Translations under genes and position numbers: made by a program
Assembly (NCBI GenBank): GCA_910588405.1
Contig: CAJUPT010000110.1
Location: 1 to 6,672 of the forward strand
Direction: 5' to 3'
DNA from: an uncultured Lachnospiraceae bacterium
Lineage (GTDB): Bacteria > Bacillota > Clostridia > Lachnospirales > Lachnospiraceae
DNA length: 6,672 nt
Shown: positions 1 to 6,575 of the stretch, one piece after another
Position numbering within the stretch: the stretch's first letter is position 1
How the letters are laid out: every line of letters starts with the position of its first letter
The notes under the pieces: model-generated
The model's input: the letters and a program-made list of their open reading frames with translations, nothing else
What the model was told of the DNA's origin: nothing
The model's database searches: none

Positions 1-43
1 CCACAAACATGATTGCGGTACCCAAAATAAGCGACCATTTCAA
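1..43 (-). other. Possible start or interior of a membrane protein, running off the left edge
   Basis: On the minus strand, just past the hairpin at 58-79, the frame reads LKWSLILGTAIMFV from a TTG at 41-43 and stays open to base 1. This is a hydrophobic stretch like the first membrane helix of a transporter. There is no convincing ribosome binding site before it, so it could equally be interior to a gene that has been joined here, or chance. Only 14 codons are visible, so no family can be named. Confidence 0.15.
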
Positions 44-52
44 TGTACTTTT

Positions 53-79
53 AAAAAATTAGACCGATATCGGTCTAAT
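53..79 (-). terminator. Perfect 22-bp palindrome with T-run: probable terminator after the truncated URO-D gene (or TetR-type operator)
   Basis: Bases 58-79 form a perfect palindrome with half-site ATTAGACCGAT. As RNA it folds into a 9-bp stem with an ATAT loop. Reading the minus strand, the stem is followed at once by six T (58-53), as expected for a Rho-independent terminator serving the minus-strand gene that ends inside it. Reading the plus strand, only a short T stretch follows. The TAGACC...GGTCTA core also resembles operators bound by some TetR-family regulators, so a regulatory site for something beyond the left edge is an alternative. The stop codon of the truncated gene (59-61) lies within the palindrome. 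Confidence 0.5.
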
Positions 80-478
80 ATTTTCAAATCCCATTAGATA
101 ATGGGACTGTTCAAACAAACCCGTAGCCATCAGGGACATAACCAGCTTTCCCTGGCTGCGTATCTGTTCCGCCTGCTCCTTCGCTCCTGACCAATCAAGC
201 TCCATCTTGGCCAATTCCGGCGCATGGACATACTTTTTCCATTCCGTAATATCCTTCAATACTTTTGTCTCATCATTGATAATCGGCATAACGCCCGGCT
301 CATTTTCTCCCCAGTAAACTGTCATTCCCCATGGGTCTGTCACATACTCCCCGGGTTTCGCAGTCAGTGTCGCCCCCATCAGCGGATCAAATACATTTCC
401 ATAGGGCTCCCACTCATTGACAAAAGCATCTTGTTTTTTTCCCTGCAGCAGCGCAAGTAAATTTTCCTTTGGTGTCAT
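59..478 (-). pseudogene. N-terminal fragment of a URO-D family (corrinoid methyltransferase-like) protein
   Basis: This 139-residue reading frame opens with MTPKENLLALLQGKK, the usual first helix of URO-D superfamily proteins in methyl-transfer modules, and continues through KKYVHAP and GLFEQSHYLMGFEN. It then stops after six unrelated residues. Complete family members run to about 340-370 residues, so the C-terminal two thirds are missing, including the HDDWG region and the metal-ligand segments. Over the 53 residues it shares with the third URO-D gene of this window (from KKYVHAP to HYL..N), 23 are identical, so the two are paralogs and not pieces of one gene. The start is well supported: an AGGAGGGG ribosome binding site (485-492) lies 6 bases before the ATG at 476-478. 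It is divergent from the intact regulator at 654, suggesting that regulator once controlled it. The fragment lacks the catalytic half and is unlikely to be active. Confidence 0.8.
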
Positions 479-512
479 CCAATTCCCCTCCTAATGATTT
501 TTTGTTACCAAA

Positions 513-541
513 AATATAGCATGCCCGCACTCATTTGGGAA
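513..541 (-). promoter_or_regulatory. Candidate promoter for the truncated URO-D gene
   Basis: On the minus strand there is an extended -10, TGCTATATT (hexamer TATATT at 513-518), with a weak -35, TTCCCA, at 536-541 and 17-bp spacing. It lies about 35 bases upstream of the start codon and just outside the divergent promoter of the regulator, giving a back-to-back arrangement. The -35 matches consensus at only four of six positions. Confidence 0.4.
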
Positions 542-552
542 GCCGACAGATG

Positions 553-581
553 TTGACAAATAACAGGCAAATTGATACAAT
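553..581 (+). promoter_or_regulatory. Strong sigma-A-type promoter for the PucR-type regulator
   Basis: A perfect -35, TTGACA (553-558), and a -10, TACAAT (576-581), are separated by 17 bp. The -10 is preceded by TGA, giving an extended -10. Transcription would start near 588, leaving a 5' leader of about 65 bases before the ATG at 654. This is the best promoter in the window. Confidence 0.75.
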
Positions 582-596
582 CTGTACTATCTCTTT

Positions 597-619
597 TGAT
601 TTCAAAAATCATTTGATTT
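597..619. promoter_or_regulatory. Repeated TGATTT half-sites in the regulator's leader: possible operator
   Basis: TGATTT occurs at 597-602, its inverse AAATCA at 606-611, and TGATTT again at 614-619. This makes a 6-bp inverted repeat with a CAA spacer plus a direct repeat 17 bp apart. The cluster lies just downstream of the predicted transcription start of the regulator gene, where an autoregulatory operator could sit. The sites are AT-rich, so chance is a real possibility. Binding by the local regulator is inference from position only. Confidence 0.3.
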
Positions 620-641
620 TATCAGGATTTATGTGCATTAT

Positions 642-646
642 GGAGG
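642..646 (+). promoter_or_regulatory. Ribosome binding site that fixes the regulator start at 654
   Basis: GGAGG lies 7 bases before the ATG at 654. A GTG at 633 is in the same frame but is upstream of this site and has no ribosome binding site of its own. The shorter 504-residue protein is therefore preferred. Confidence 0.75.
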
Positions 647-653
647 TTATTTT

Positions 654-2168
654 ATGAAACATATTATGACATTTGATATATTTTGTTTCAAACTTTCGCA
701 GCAATATCCTCTGATCCCCTGCAATGAGTATACCACGGGAAGACGCTTGAAAAATATACGGTTATTCGGAGATGCCCGCCCGGACAGGCATTATCTGTAT
801 CTATTATCCTGGGAGGAATATACAAACAGCTTGAAAACATACGCTGACTGCCCCGTACTCCTTTTCAATATGCCTGAAAATCAAATGCTCCCAAAAGGAA
901 ATATGGTAATACTTTCCGGCAGATGCGAACTGAAAGAATTGGTTAATGCCGCTTCTGTTATTTTTGCTGAATTTGAAGACTGGCATGAAAAGCTACATTG
1001 CACAGAAGAAAAAAAGGTTTCTCCGGAAGTGATGCTTGAACGCCTTGCCGGATATATGCAGATGGAAATCGCTTTGGCCGCAGGGCAGAAAAAGAGTTTT
1101 GACTATGCCACGATCAAAAAAAATGACTGTGACCCTATGGGGATTTACGCCGTTCCCCCCGATGAAATGATGGCCTTTTTAAACACACAGAAAGAGTTTT
1201 CAGAAAGCTTTTATTCCCACAGTGTGGAAGCATATCCCGAGCTTTATAACGGACTGGTATATTACTACAATTTTTTTCTGGAAGACGAATATCTGGCCCG
1301 TCTTTTGGGGATTTTTCCGGACAACGCTTTTGCTTCCGGGCAGCTGCGTCTGTTCCGGTATATTTCCGTATATGCGGAAAAGTTATATATCCGGCATTAT
1401 AAAGACAAATACAGACAGCAAAAAAGCAAACAGTTTCTCTCGGCAATTCGGACACTTCTAGAGGCCGGGGAAATCCAGTCCCAGGTACTGCACAACCTGC
1501 TGGAACCTTATAGCTGGCGGGAAGATCATATTTATCAGGTAATTAAATTCAACCAGGATAATCTTGGAAAAAATCGATACGCTATGGAATTTTTCTGTTC
1601 TTCCATTGATGAACAGTTTCCTTCCTGCTGCGCATTACAGATTGATATGCATATTTTCTGTGTCAGAAATGTTTCTTTGGAAAATAAGCCGCAGGAGTTC
1701 AACCAAAACCTATCCGTATTTCTCAGGGATAACTTATGCAATGCCGGCTTGAGCAATGAACAAAAAAACATCCTCCGCCTGCCCATGCTGGCAAAAGAGG
1801 CGGAAGACGCTTTATGTTACGGTCCCAGAAATCATCCCATGCTCTGGTCCTTTCATTTTTCCGATTATATTCTGGATTATTTAAAAGACACTATGACGGA
1901 AAAATATACACCGGAAGAGCTTGAACATAATGCTGTCCGTATTTTACGGGAACACGACAGAATACATCGCAGCTGCCTAACGGAGACTCTGCGTATTTTC
2001 ACAGAACAAAAATTCAGCGCCTCCGCTGCTGCGAACGCCATGTATATCCACAGATCCACCTTTTTAAATAGATTAAGCCGAATCCAGGAACTGACTCATA
2101 TTAACTTCGATAATAAAAAGGACAGAATATGGCTGGCGCTGTCTTTTTTCATCAATCCGCCAGGATAA
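654..2168 (+). CDS. PucR/CdaR-type transcriptional regulator
   Basis: This 504-residue cytoplasmic regulator has the layout of the PucR/CdaR family. An N-terminal sensory region of about 110 residues is followed by a long middle region with a GGDEF-like divergent fold (roughly 290-390). The C-terminal helix-turn-helix of PucR type spans about 440-498, with the recognition part around SASAAANAMYIHRSTFLNRL (455-474) followed by the usual RIQELT and an INFDNKKDRIWLALSF-like end. Family members activate or repress nearby catabolic genes in response to a small metabolite. The ligand here cannot be read from sequence. The gene has its own promoter and terminator and diverges from a URO-D methyltransferase-like fragment, which is the expected target arrangement. 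A second, broken copy lies at 5077-6347: in one 30-residue stretch (FSDYILDYL... to AVRIL) 15 residues are identical. No frameshift or gap is visible in this copy, so it is probably functional, although its neighbouring target is truncated. Confidence 0.85.
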   Translation: MKHIMTFDIFCFKLSQQYPLIPCNEYTTGRRLKNIRLFGDARPDRHYLYLLSWEEYTNSLKTYADCPVLLFNMPENQMLPKGNMVILSGRCELKELVNAASVIFAEFEDWHEKLHCTEEKKVSPEVMLERLAGYMQMEIALAAGQKKSFDYATIKKNDCDPMGIYAVPPDEMMAFLNTQKEFSESFYSHSVEAYPELYNGLVYYYNFFLEDEYLARLLGIFPDNAFASGQLRLFRYISVYAEKLYIRHYKDKYRQQKSKQFLSAIRTLLEAGEIQSQVLHNLLEPYSWREDHIYQVIKFNQDNLGKNRYAMEFFCSSIDEQFPSCCALQIDMHIFCVRNVSLENKPQEFNQNLSVFLRDNLCNAGLSNEQKNILRLPMLAKEAEDALCYGPRNHPMLWSFHFSDYILDYLKDTMTEKYTPEELEHNAVRILREHDRIHRSCLTETLRIFTEQKFSASAAANAMYIHRSTFLNRLSRIQELTHINFDNKKDRIWLALSFFINPPG

Positions 2169-2208
2169 CCTGGCCATACTCGCCTGAACGCTGCCAACAG
2201 TATTTTCT

Positions 2209-2242
2209 AAAACCCACAAACGCCGACGTTTGATGGGTTTTT
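2209..2242 (+). terminator. Rho-independent terminator after the regulator, probably bidirectional
   Basis: AAAACCCACAAACG pairs with CGTTTG-A-TGGGTTTT around a CCGA loop, with one bulged A, and is followed by a run of five T. It begins 40 bases after the regulator stop codon. Read on the minus strand, the same hairpin ends in four T and could also stop transcription of the converging URO-D/transporter operon, which has no better terminator of its own. Confidence 0.75.
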
Positions 2243-2316
2243 CTTGATTCCCCAAGTAAAGTTCGAGCCTACAATAATTCAGTTAACAACTCAATAACTT
2301 GCCGTTGAAATCAACA

Positions 2317-2412
2317 TCAAGTAAATACGTTTTTCAGCTGCGGCTGCGCTTTCCATTTATCATCAAATTCTATTAAAAATATCGGAAAACTTTTCTTTTC
2401 ATCCCTCCCTCC
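2317..2412 (-). other. Possible frameshifted small gene remnant after the transporter
   Basis: Just after the transporter stop codon, the minus strand has a strong GGAGGGAGGG ribosome binding site (2403-2412) leading into ATG at 2400-2402. That frame ends after only nine codons (MKRKVFRYF). In the neighbouring frame an open stretch reads FPIFLIEFDDKWKAQPQLKN to a stop at 2317-2319. A one-base change in the A4/T4 runs near 2388-2395 would join them into a peptide of about 29 residues. I recognise no family. It could be the start of a lost third operon gene or chance. The rest of 2246-2415 shows nothing else I can support. Confidence 0.2.
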
Positions 2413-2415
2413 ACT

Positions 2416-2882
2416 TTATGTGAATGCGTACTGCTCCGCCTTGTCCTGCGTAATCTTAAAACCAAAATTAAACAGGCCAAAACTCACCGCGCACGCAATG
2501 GCGGGTACAAGCATAAAACCAAAACAGATCGAGCTGATCAGTTCAGAAGTAGCGGCCGCCGCATCCATACCTGTTGCGAAACCGCCTGCAGCCAATACTG
2601 CGGAAATCAGCAGTCCCCGGCATACTACGCTAGCTTTCAGCGGAACATTTTGCAGGCCCATAATCCAGCCAGCTGCGTTTTTTCCGGTTTTCCACTCGCT
2701 GTAGATAATAATATCGGAATAGATTGCTCCGGACAAACCGGAGCTGCATGCGCACCCGAACTGGCCGACCGCCATACAAAAGATCACCAAATACATATAT
2801 TCGTCATCCAGGCAAATCCCAGATCGCCGACTCCGAAAAAGGTTTTCAGTGCCTTACTTAACGGTTTCTTCTGCTGCGCCAT
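2416..2882 (-). pseudogene. GPH-family (MelB-like) sugar/cation symporter with its middle deleted
   Basis: The gene begins at ATG 2880-2882, one base after the stop of the upstream URO-D gene, with the ribosome binding site (GGAGAGGAG) inside the end of that gene, so the two were translationally coupled. The first frame gives MAQQKKPLSKALKTFF, GVGDLGFAWMTNIYV, a typical GPH N-terminus. The same frame then turns into nonsense. From about 2796 the next frame gives the typical GPH C-terminal third: IYSDIIIYSEWKTGKNAAGW, then two more hydrophobic helices and a polar tail ending EQYAFT. GPH symporters have about 440-500 residues and twelve helices; here only about 155 residues' worth remain, so roughly 300 residues are missing and the frame is shifted at the joint. 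The joint lies near an AT repeat (ATATATAT) around 2795-2805. Loss of function is nearly certain. The substrate is unknown, although the family usually carries glycosides or related organic ions with Na+ or H+. Confidence 0.8.
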
Positions 2883-2883
2883 A

Positions 2884-3993
2884 TTAAATCTCCTCTCCTG
2901 CGTACAATTTTCTGCTGAATTCGTATACGGCTGCTTTTAAAACAGCCGGTATATCTTTTCCGCAGAATGCGACATGGTGATCTTTATGCCTAAGCACCCA
3001 CTGACGTGCGGTTTCACGCAACTCTCCATCAGAAACGCCTTCCGGAATATGATCCGGACTGAATGCGAATACGATGGGGGAATCCTTATACTGTTCGGCC
3101 AGTTTCTCAAAATCATTCAGTTCCTGCTGTCCGCCCCACATATCTACGCCAGCTTCAATCATGCAGGGCACATTTGTCTCATTCCTCCCACAGCTGTGAA
3201 GCTCAAAGGAAATCCCTTTGCTGTGGCAGAAATCAATCAGGCGCTTTAAATAAGGTACAATCATTTCGCAGCAGACATCCGGAGAGAAGAAAGGCCCATT
3301 CTGATGTCCCCAGTCATCATGAACCAGAACATTGTCTATCGGAAGAATATTGCTCATACGATCTACATAGCCGATGAGCAGATTAGTATGCAGATCGAAA
3401 AACCGGTGCACACCCTCCTGCTGTTCTTCATCAATCAGCGCCACAGCGGCATTCTCCACATCCATCAGGGAGATCAGACGCTCCCACCAGCCGGACAAAA
3501 TCCCCAGCTGTACCAGTTTGTCCGAATTGCAGTAAACTTCGTTCTCCCGTTTACATGCCTCCCAGTCCAGATCGTCCGGATCAGGAATAGAAATGTATTG
3601 CTCCCAGCAACTCATGTCCGAAACCTTCGGATTTCCCGGGTGTACGGTTGCCCCTCCTACCTGGGGGACAAAATCCCAGACCAGATCATACCAGCTGCTG
3701 GTCATGGAATTTGCCGTATAAGGATAAGGCTCCCCACCGTCAAAAATCAGATGTGTAACCACATTATCCGGATGAAGCCGGGGACGGAAAACAAGAACAT
3801 CACAGAAAGCCCAGCCGGTAAAAGGAACCCACCAGGGCTTTTCACCACTCAGAGCCAGTTTCAGGTTTTCCTTTGGGGTTATGGGACGATTCTGTCTCGG
3901 CTCCTCAACCGCGGGAATACCCATGCTGTTGTACGCTGCGGGATAAACGCCCGCAATCTCCAATTCATTTGCGTTAAAAGGTTTTCTTTCCAT
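2884..3993 (-). CDS. URO-D superfamily protein, corrinoid methyltransferase-like (MtaA/MtbA/CmuA branch)
   Basis: This is a complete 369-residue protein. The core begins at PITPKENLKLALSG (37-50) after an N-terminal extension of about 36 residues. HDDWGHQ (225-231) is the conserved strand-end motif of the barrel. FELHSCG (263-269) supplies an His266-x-Cys268 pair, and Cys344 in AFCGKD lies 76 residues later. This HxC...C spacing is what zinc-dependent methylcobamide:coenzyme M methyltransferases of this superfamily use to hold the thiol-activating zinc, so a methyl transfer role is more likely than haem synthesis. The methyl donor and acceptor are unknown, and no corrinoid protein is nearby. 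The start is supported by AGGGAGGA (4002-4009) 8 bases before the ATG. A GPH transporter follows one base after the stop, forming an operon. This appears to be the only intact URO-D gene of three in the window. Annotation pipelines may label it uroporphyrinogen decarboxylase, which would probably be misleading. Confidence 0.85.
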   Translation of the reverse strand: MERKPFNANELEIAGVYPAAYNSMGIPAVEEPRQNRPITPKENLKLALSGEKPWWVPFTGWAFCDVLVFRPRLHPDNVVTHLIFDGGEPYPYTANSMTSSWYDLVWDFVPQVGGATVHPGNPKVSDMSCWEQYISIPDPDDLDWEACKRENEVYCNSDKLVQLGILSGWWERLISLMDVENAAVALIDEEQQEGVHRFFDLHTNLLIGYVDRMSNILPIDNVLVHDDWGHQNGPFFSPDVCCEMIVPYLKRLIDFCHSKGISFELHSCGRNETNVPCMIEAGVDMWGGQQELNDFEKLAEQYKDSPIVFAFSPDHIPEGVSDGELRETARQWVLRHKDHHVAFCGKDIPAVLKAAVYEFSRKLYAGEEI

Positions 3994-4043
3994 TTTTTAG
4001 TTCCTCCCTGAATAATTTGAATACCTTCTGCTTCAATAGCCTT

Positions 4044-4073
4044 ATTGTAATGGCATAAAGCTGCAAAAAACAA
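4044..4073 (-). promoter_or_regulatory. Candidate promoter for the URO-D/transporter operon
   Basis: On the minus strand, TTGTTT (4068-4073) and TACAAT (4044-4049) are separated by 18 bp, about 50 bases upstream of the URO-D start codon at 3993. The -35 is weak. It lies in the gene-free stretch 3994-4331, which otherwise holds only the terminator at 4197-4245. An open frame across 3879-4193 runs partly inside the URO-D gene in another frame and has no family resemblance. Confidence 0.4.
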
Positions 4074-4196
4074 TCCGCACCAGGATGAAAAAAACGAGCC
4101 TGATCCGCTATATTCTGCAGTATGAGACAGAACACTAGACTGCCCTGATTCTATCCCCCGCAATTCTGATTTTGTATTTGCATATGTGCCCACACG

Positions 4197-4245
4197 CAGA
4201 AAACCCCGTCAGCCGGAAAACTATTCCGGCTGACGGGGTTTTCTG
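4197..4245. terminator. Perfect 22-bp hairpin, bidirectional Rho-independent terminator
   Basis: CAGAAAACCCCGTCAGCCGG and the following AA (4197-4218) pair perfectly with 4224-4245 around the 5-base loop AACTA. The stem is GC-rich inside, with A4/T4 flanks on both sides, so it reads as a terminator in either direction. It lies 87 bases past the end of the third URO-D gene (minus strand) and separates that unit from the URO-D/transporter operon, which therefore needs its own promoter. Confidence 0.85.
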
Positions 4246-4331
4246 TAACACCATTCTGTCTGCATATCACATATAAAAATCACACAGGCGAAAGGACTGT
4301 ATCTGCTGGCGCAGGCAACGATAAAATAAAT

Positions 4332-5076
4332 TCAACGAAACATTTCTCCGCTCATTTTATCAATTTCTTCTCCGCACTTCTCATACACACCGTCAAAAGT
4401 GCTCATCGGCCCTCCCATAGAAGTACAGGGAATAAAATATTTTGTACCGCAGGATTCACAGGCTTTGCGTACCTCTCTTGCCACAGTCTCCGGCGTCCAG
4501 CCCTCGAAATCTACGGAAGCGCTGTCGATGCCGCCCATAAAGCTGATCTGGCCGCCGTATTTCCGGATTAATTCCGGAATATTGTTTGAGTTCATAACGC
4601 CCTGCCAGATATCAATTCCCATATCGATCATAAATGGCACCAGCGTAGCAGCATAGGAGTCAGAATGATGCACAATCACCTGCACGCCGTGTTCTTTATA
4701 ATAACTATAAACTTTTTTGTAAGCAGGAACATAGAATTCCTCAAACATTTCGGGTGATAAGAACGTAGAAATCTGGCTGCCCCAGTCATCATGATGGAAC
4801 AGCGCATCCGGCTTGATATATTTGCACATCTGCTCTGCATATTGCAGCTCCCAGTCCGTAATATAATCAACCAGCTCATGCATAGCTTCCGGTTCTTCAT
4901 AAAAATCAATCAGACAATTCTGGATTTCCAGCAGGTAGTGGCACTGCTCAAATATACCAGGCGCGACCATTGCCGTTACAAAGTATTCATCCCTGTCAAT
5001 TTTTTCAGCTTCTTCCACATACGGTTTCCATTCGGACTCAGCAAATATCACATTAGGGGCATGTACATACTTTTTG
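4332..5076 (-). pseudogene. C-terminal two thirds of a URO-D family (methyltransferase-like) gene, N-terminus deleted
   Basis: About 247 residues of clear URO-D sequence run from KKYVHAPNVIFAESEW through GIFEQCHYLLEIQN, HHDDWGSQISTFLSPEMFEE and VIVHHSDSYAATLVPF to FIPCTSMGGPMSTFDGVYEK, and stop at 4332. The first ~75 residues of the family, including the TPKEN helix, are absent. The frame upstream of KKYVHAP stays open to 5546 only by chance: there it reads an alternative frame of the regulator gene and looks like no protein family. At the metal site the HxC pair is replaced by His-Ser-Asp, with a Cys 78 residues later (IPC), so this copy has an HxD...C pattern unlike the intact gene at 2884-3993. 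There is no promoter, ribosome binding site or start codon of its own at the joint, so it should not be translated as a URO-D protein. The hairpin at 4197-4245 follows it. Confidence 0.8.
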
Positions 5077-6347
5077 TTTAAGCTTCCTAACCGCCGGATG
5101 GCACAGATCGCCCGCAGGTAAACGCTCTGTGGCTGCTTCGACAATATAATCCATGATATAGTCAGAAAAACGATAATACCAAAATGATTCCTGCCTCTGC
5201 TTTCCAAGACGCAATGCCGCATCGGCCTCCAAACGGCAGTCATACAGACGGTAAAAATCATCGCAAATGCTGCCGATACCGGCCTTACACAGACACTCCC
5301 GCAAAAAAACCGGAATGCGGCTCCAAAAATCCTGTTCAGCAGTTTCAGAAACGGAAAGATTAATAACGCAGTAAATACACTGATCCAGCAAAACCGTACT
5401 GCTGCCCGAAAACTGTTGTTCCATCTGCGCGCAATAATAATCCAGGGAAACCGGAATCTGAAACTCAAAACATACCACCAAATAAGAATGATCTGCTTTC
5501 CACCCTCCCCGTTGCTCCAAAACCCTGTTTCCAACAGCACTGTCAATATGGGTTCCGGTCAGAAGCATAGTCAAAACGCGTCTGAATTCTTCATTGACAG
5601 TATGCTTTAAAACTTCCGGACATCTGTGCTCATAAAAATCAGTCAGCAGTTCCCCCAGTTCTTCCACAAGAGCAGAAGGGCCGGACAAAGAAATATTTGC
5701 AGGGCAGGTTGCCACCAATCGTGCAAAATAGCTGCCGCCCACAAAAATGTTATAACACAAATTTACCGTATCCGGAAAAGCAGAAGCATATTCAAACACA
5801 CCACTCAACTCTTTCACATGTTGAAATTCTTCTTCCTGAGTTAGAGAAGTTATTTGATCCAGAGGCAGTCTCTTCATCCGCGGTACGACGCTGGAAGCAA
5901 GAACATTGTAATCGTCATCAAACAATCCAATATTAAAATGCAGAAAAGCCCCGCAAAAAGGAAAAATCCTCTGAGGATTGCAGGTCTGAAACAGTGTTTC
6001 TCTGATTTCCGTCATCCACATCTCATGAGAAAAAAGCAATCCTGAATGCGATTGAAAAAATCCACGCTGTCCACAGGCTTCTGCGGACAGAGAATACTGC
6101 CGTCAGACATAGGCTCCGGGCATGCGAAACAACAGGTTTTTGACAAAATCTGCGCCTGCTTTGGATTAGACTGACGAAGTATGCGCAACCCTTCAGGGCT
6201 GATCAAATAAAGAACATCCCAGAACCGAGCCTGCTCATCCCAAAGTTTAACTCCTTTTAAACGATGTTTTTCATGTTCTTCGTTTATGGGACAAAGCGGA
6301 AGTGAAAAAGATAACAGATATTCCAATGTATGCAAAGTCATTTTCAA
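5077..6347 (-). pseudogene. Second PucR/CdaR-type regulator, frameshifted and lacking its DNA-binding domain
   Basis: This is a paralog of the regulator at 654-2168. The likely start is TTG at 6345-6347 (MKMTLHTLEYLL), 7 bases after a GGGGGG ribosome binding site (6355-6360); ATG at 6339-6341 is the alternative. A farther upstream ATG at 6395 overlaps the promoter -10 and is unlikely. The first frame runs to FFNRIQDCFFLMRCG and stops. The next frame resumes with SHEMWMTEIRETLFQTCNPQ, the expected continuation, so one base appears lost from a T run (A6 on the plus strand, 6030-6035). It then continues as normal family sequence to FSDYIMDYIVEAATE and HPAVRKLKQ, and is cut at about 5076, exactly before the C-terminal helix-turn-helix. 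Beyond that it reads eight codons into the URO-D gene in the wrong frame and stops at 5053. Without the helix-turn-helix it cannot bind DNA in the family's manner. Confidence 0.8.
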
Positions 6348-6385
6348 AATAATACCCCCCATTAAAACTCTTCTGTCATATCCGC

Positions 6386-6414
6386 ATTTTATCACGTCAT
6401 TGCTATTTATTCAA
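6386..6414 (-). promoter_or_regulatory. Promoter of the second (broken) regulator
   Basis: On the minus strand, TTGAAT (6409-6414) and TAAAAT (6386-6391) are 17 bp apart, with TGA before the -10 giving an extended element. It has the same design as the promoter of the intact regulator at 553-581. It lies about 40 bases upstream of the TTG start at 6347 and rules out the longer frame starting at 6395. Confidence 0.6.
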
Positions 6415-6575
6415 TCACAACATACAAGACCACACGGAAAATATTGGAAAAATGTTTTTCATCACTTTCACCGTCTCCATGTTCACTCAACCATTGGGCA
6501 ACACATACCGGCAAGCAATGCGATCTTCTTTGGTACTTAATTGGGCAAACTTTCTTCGGTCAAGTATTCAGTCAT
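6407..6575 (-). pseudogene. Possible small gene remnant readable only by switching frames
   Basis: After a GGGGAG ribosome binding site, an ATG at 6573-6575 opens MTEYLTEESL and stops two codons later. The next frame reads AQLSTKEDRIACRYV and the third reads AQWLSEHGDGESDEKHFSN, then IFRVVLYVVIE to a stop at 6407-6409. Each piece has protein-like composition and they abut in order, as expected for a gene with two frameshifts. I recognise no family, and the join is inference. The stop codon lies at the -35 of the promoter at 6386-6414. Bases 6576-6672 hold nothing I can support. Confidence 0.25.

Noticed and set aside
633..653. Seven-codon longer start (GTG at 633) for the regulator
   Set aside because: The GGAGG at 642-646 lies downstream of it and serves the ATG at 654.
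2884..3993. Haem-pathway uroporphyrinogen decarboxylase (hemE)
   Set aside because: The HxC...C metal pattern, coupled GPH transporter and PucR-type regulators point to the corrinoid methyltransferase branch, and no haem biosynthesis genes are nearby.
3304..4011. Long plus-strand open frame of 235 codons
   Set aside because: Antisense shadow of the intact URO-D gene, with no ribosome binding site or family resemblance.
3879..4193. Minus-strand open frame of 104 codons upstream of the URO-D gene
   Set aside because: Its end is the URO-D start region in another frame and its start is in promoter DNA; there is no protein-like motif.
4197..4245. Perfect inverted repeat considered as a mobile-element end or CRISPR-like unit
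   Set aside because: Single copy, short loop, GC stem with A/T flanks and location after a gene: an ordinary bidirectional terminator.
5090..5546. Open minus-strand frame upstream of the third URO-D gene, giving an apparent 404-residue protein with a hydrophobic N-terminus
   Set aside because: It overlaps the second regulator's coding sequence in another frame and resembles no family; the regulator frame has clear homology to the intact copy.
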